Assembly (NCBI GenBank): GCA_017649745.1
Contig: JAGCGE010000145.1
Location: forward strand, 1 to 6,592
DNA from: Clostridiales bacterium
Lineage (GTDB): Bacteria > Bacillota_A > Clostridia > Saccharofermentanales > Saccharofermentanaceae
Reading direction: 5' to 3'
Length of the DNA stretch: 6,592 bases
A model generated the notes under the pieces. It did not search any database. It saw only the letters and a program-made list of their open reading frames with translations, and had not been told where the DNA came from. This document shows, in pieces, positions 5,631 through 6,592 of this stretch; within the stretch, counting starts at the first letter, position 1, and every line of letters starts with the position of its first letter. The position numbers and the translations under genes were made by a program.

Positions 5631-6592
5631 TCTATTCTCTCGTAATAATTGAAAGCGACGTCTTCATAGAAGATCTTGTCGACGACTTCGTAGCCTTCGA
5701 ATTCGTCGTTGCCGTCGCAGAATTTGATGAAGTGCTTCGGGTTACCGAGCTCTTCCATATTGAAGTGGAAATCTCGTCCCATGCGGTCTCTTCCGAGCTC
5801 CATGAATACGGCTGTCGTTCCGAAGCCGCCGCCTACCGTGTCAGGGGCGACACGCGAGTCAAGATCTTCCGTAAAATCCTTAAACTTCTGATAGTTATAT
5901 GCGCCCGCATTTCTGTGGGAATTGACCTGCGGCAGGAGCGTTCTGCCCTGAAGGCCGGCGTAAAAGAGTGCCAGCGCGGCGTAGACAGCGACCAGTGTTT
6001 TCGAGATGTCGTATGGGTCTCTTGAGACCTTGGCGCCTGAGAGGATTATGGTGGCGGCGAGCATGAAGTACATACTAAGGATACCCGAGCCGCCGGACGG
6101 GTTATTGACGTAATAAGTTCCCATGCCAAGACCCGTGGCAGCGAGCGCCAGTGCGAACATGGCTTTGGGGTTATCCTCGCGCTTTATGTAGAGGCAGTAA
6201 ATGGCCCAGACAGCGCAGATAAAGAGCATCACGAAGATGTGGACATAGAGAGCGTTTCCGGACTCCAGGTCCTTAGAGATATCACCGACAAAACCCTTTG
6301 CCTGGAAACCGACAAGTTCCATCGGACCCATCTTCTCACCACCTGCGCTTAGGTTGTAGATATTGAGGATCGCGAGAGCCCCGAGAAGCGAAGCGCCGAC
6401 ACTGATCGGAAGGGATATGATGAAGCACAAAAGCTTATGGATCTTCGTGGTGGCGCCGAAAGCCTCCGCGCCGTAAAGCGCCCACACGACAGCGACAACG
6501 GCGCCGCTTTCGGTATTCCAGATGAGTGCGAGCGTAGGGAGGATAAGACCTATAAAGAAGATCTTCTTCGAGAACCATTTTTTATAAGCGCA
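5627..6592 (-). CDS. GT-C-like polytopic membrane glycosyltransferase, C-terminal part (runs off right edge)
   Basis: The reverse strand is open from the right edge to a TAA at 5629-5627, giving 321 residues with the start outside the window. A GTG at 6487 would open a shorter frame, but the 35 preceding codons are open and clearly membrane-protein-like (FFIGLILPTLALIWNTESG), so the gene continues rightward. Hydrophobic segments lie near visible residues 12-24, 30-47, 55-80, 118-137, 144-158, 168-184 and 193-207. The remaining hundred or so residues form a soluble tail. The motifs WNTESG after the first visible helix and YYVNN before a later helix resemble patterns in large GT-C-type proteins of Gram-positive bacteria (N-x-E-x-G and YY-x-x-R-type loops). 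A role in surface-glycan assembly is therefore likely but not proven. It is convergent with the bimodular glycosyltransferase and shares stop codons with it. Confidence 0.6.
   Translation of the reverse strand, partial: CAYKKWFSKKIFFIGLILPTLALIWNTESGAVVAVVWALYGAEAFGATTKIHKLLCFIISLPISVGASLLGALAILNIYNLSAGGEKMGPMELVGFQAKGFVGDISKDLESGNALYVHIFVMLFICAVWAIYCLYIKREDNPKAMFALALAATGLGMGTYYVNNPSGGSGILSMYFMLAATIILSGAKVSRDPYDISKTLVAVYAALALFYAGLQGRTLLPQVNSHRNAGAYNYQKFKDFTEDLDSRVAPDTVGGGFGTTAVFMELGRDRMGRDFHFNMEELGNPKHFIKFCDGNDEFEGYEVVDKIFYEDVAFNYYERID

Overview
The window looks like a surface-glycan biosynthesis region of a Gram-positive anaerobe of the class Clostridia (Lachnospiraceae/Oscillospiraceae-like, gut or rumen). 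This is inferred from the very large polytopic GT-C-type membrane proteins, the Shine-Dalgarno usage, moderately balanced base composition and the HipA-like/AbrB-like gene pair common in such genomes. No marker gene fixes the taxon.

Layout, left to right. (1) 1-537, minus: N-terminal 179 residues of a multi-spanning membrane protein resembling Wzy-type polysaccharide polymerases, running off the left edge. (2) 585-1930, minus: a tightly coupled two-gene module. It consists of an AbrB/SpoVT-type DNA-binding protein with an extra C-terminal motif region (1391-1930), followed through an ATGA stop/start overlap by a compact HipA-like kinase with intact catalytic residues (585-1394). A consensus -10 box and a tandem palindromic operator lie immediately upstream. 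(3) 1931-2483: a 553-base gene-free stretch. It holds the module's operator, a cluster of repeated and inverted GTACAAATGAC-type motifs that may be the relic end of a mobile element, several hairpins, and a good forward promoter. (4) 2484-5630, plus: a 1048-residue membrane protein made of two GT-C-like glycosyltransferase modules in tandem, a GT87/DUF2029-like module and a second less familiar one ending in a soluble tail. (5) 5627-6592, minus: C-terminal 321 residues of another polytopic GT-C-like protein, convergent with the previous gene and sharing its stop codons in a 4-base TTAA overlap.

The three membrane proteins probably contribute to assembly of a cell-surface polysaccharide or glycolipid from polyprenyl-linked sugars outside the membrane. 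The kinase/AbrB pair looks like an autoregulated toxin-antitoxin-type cassette sitting among glycan genes. Its sampled base composition is lower in G+C than the long glycosyltransferase gene, consistent with separate acquisition.

I do not see a wholly unknown multi-gene system. The points most worth attention are the bimodular glycosyltransferase with what looks like a fossil internal start site, the division of labour in the HipA-like module (short kinase plus a partner carrying an extra conserved region), the three-half-site operator, a promoter placed so that the left membrane gene would be leaderless, and the orphan repeat cluster.
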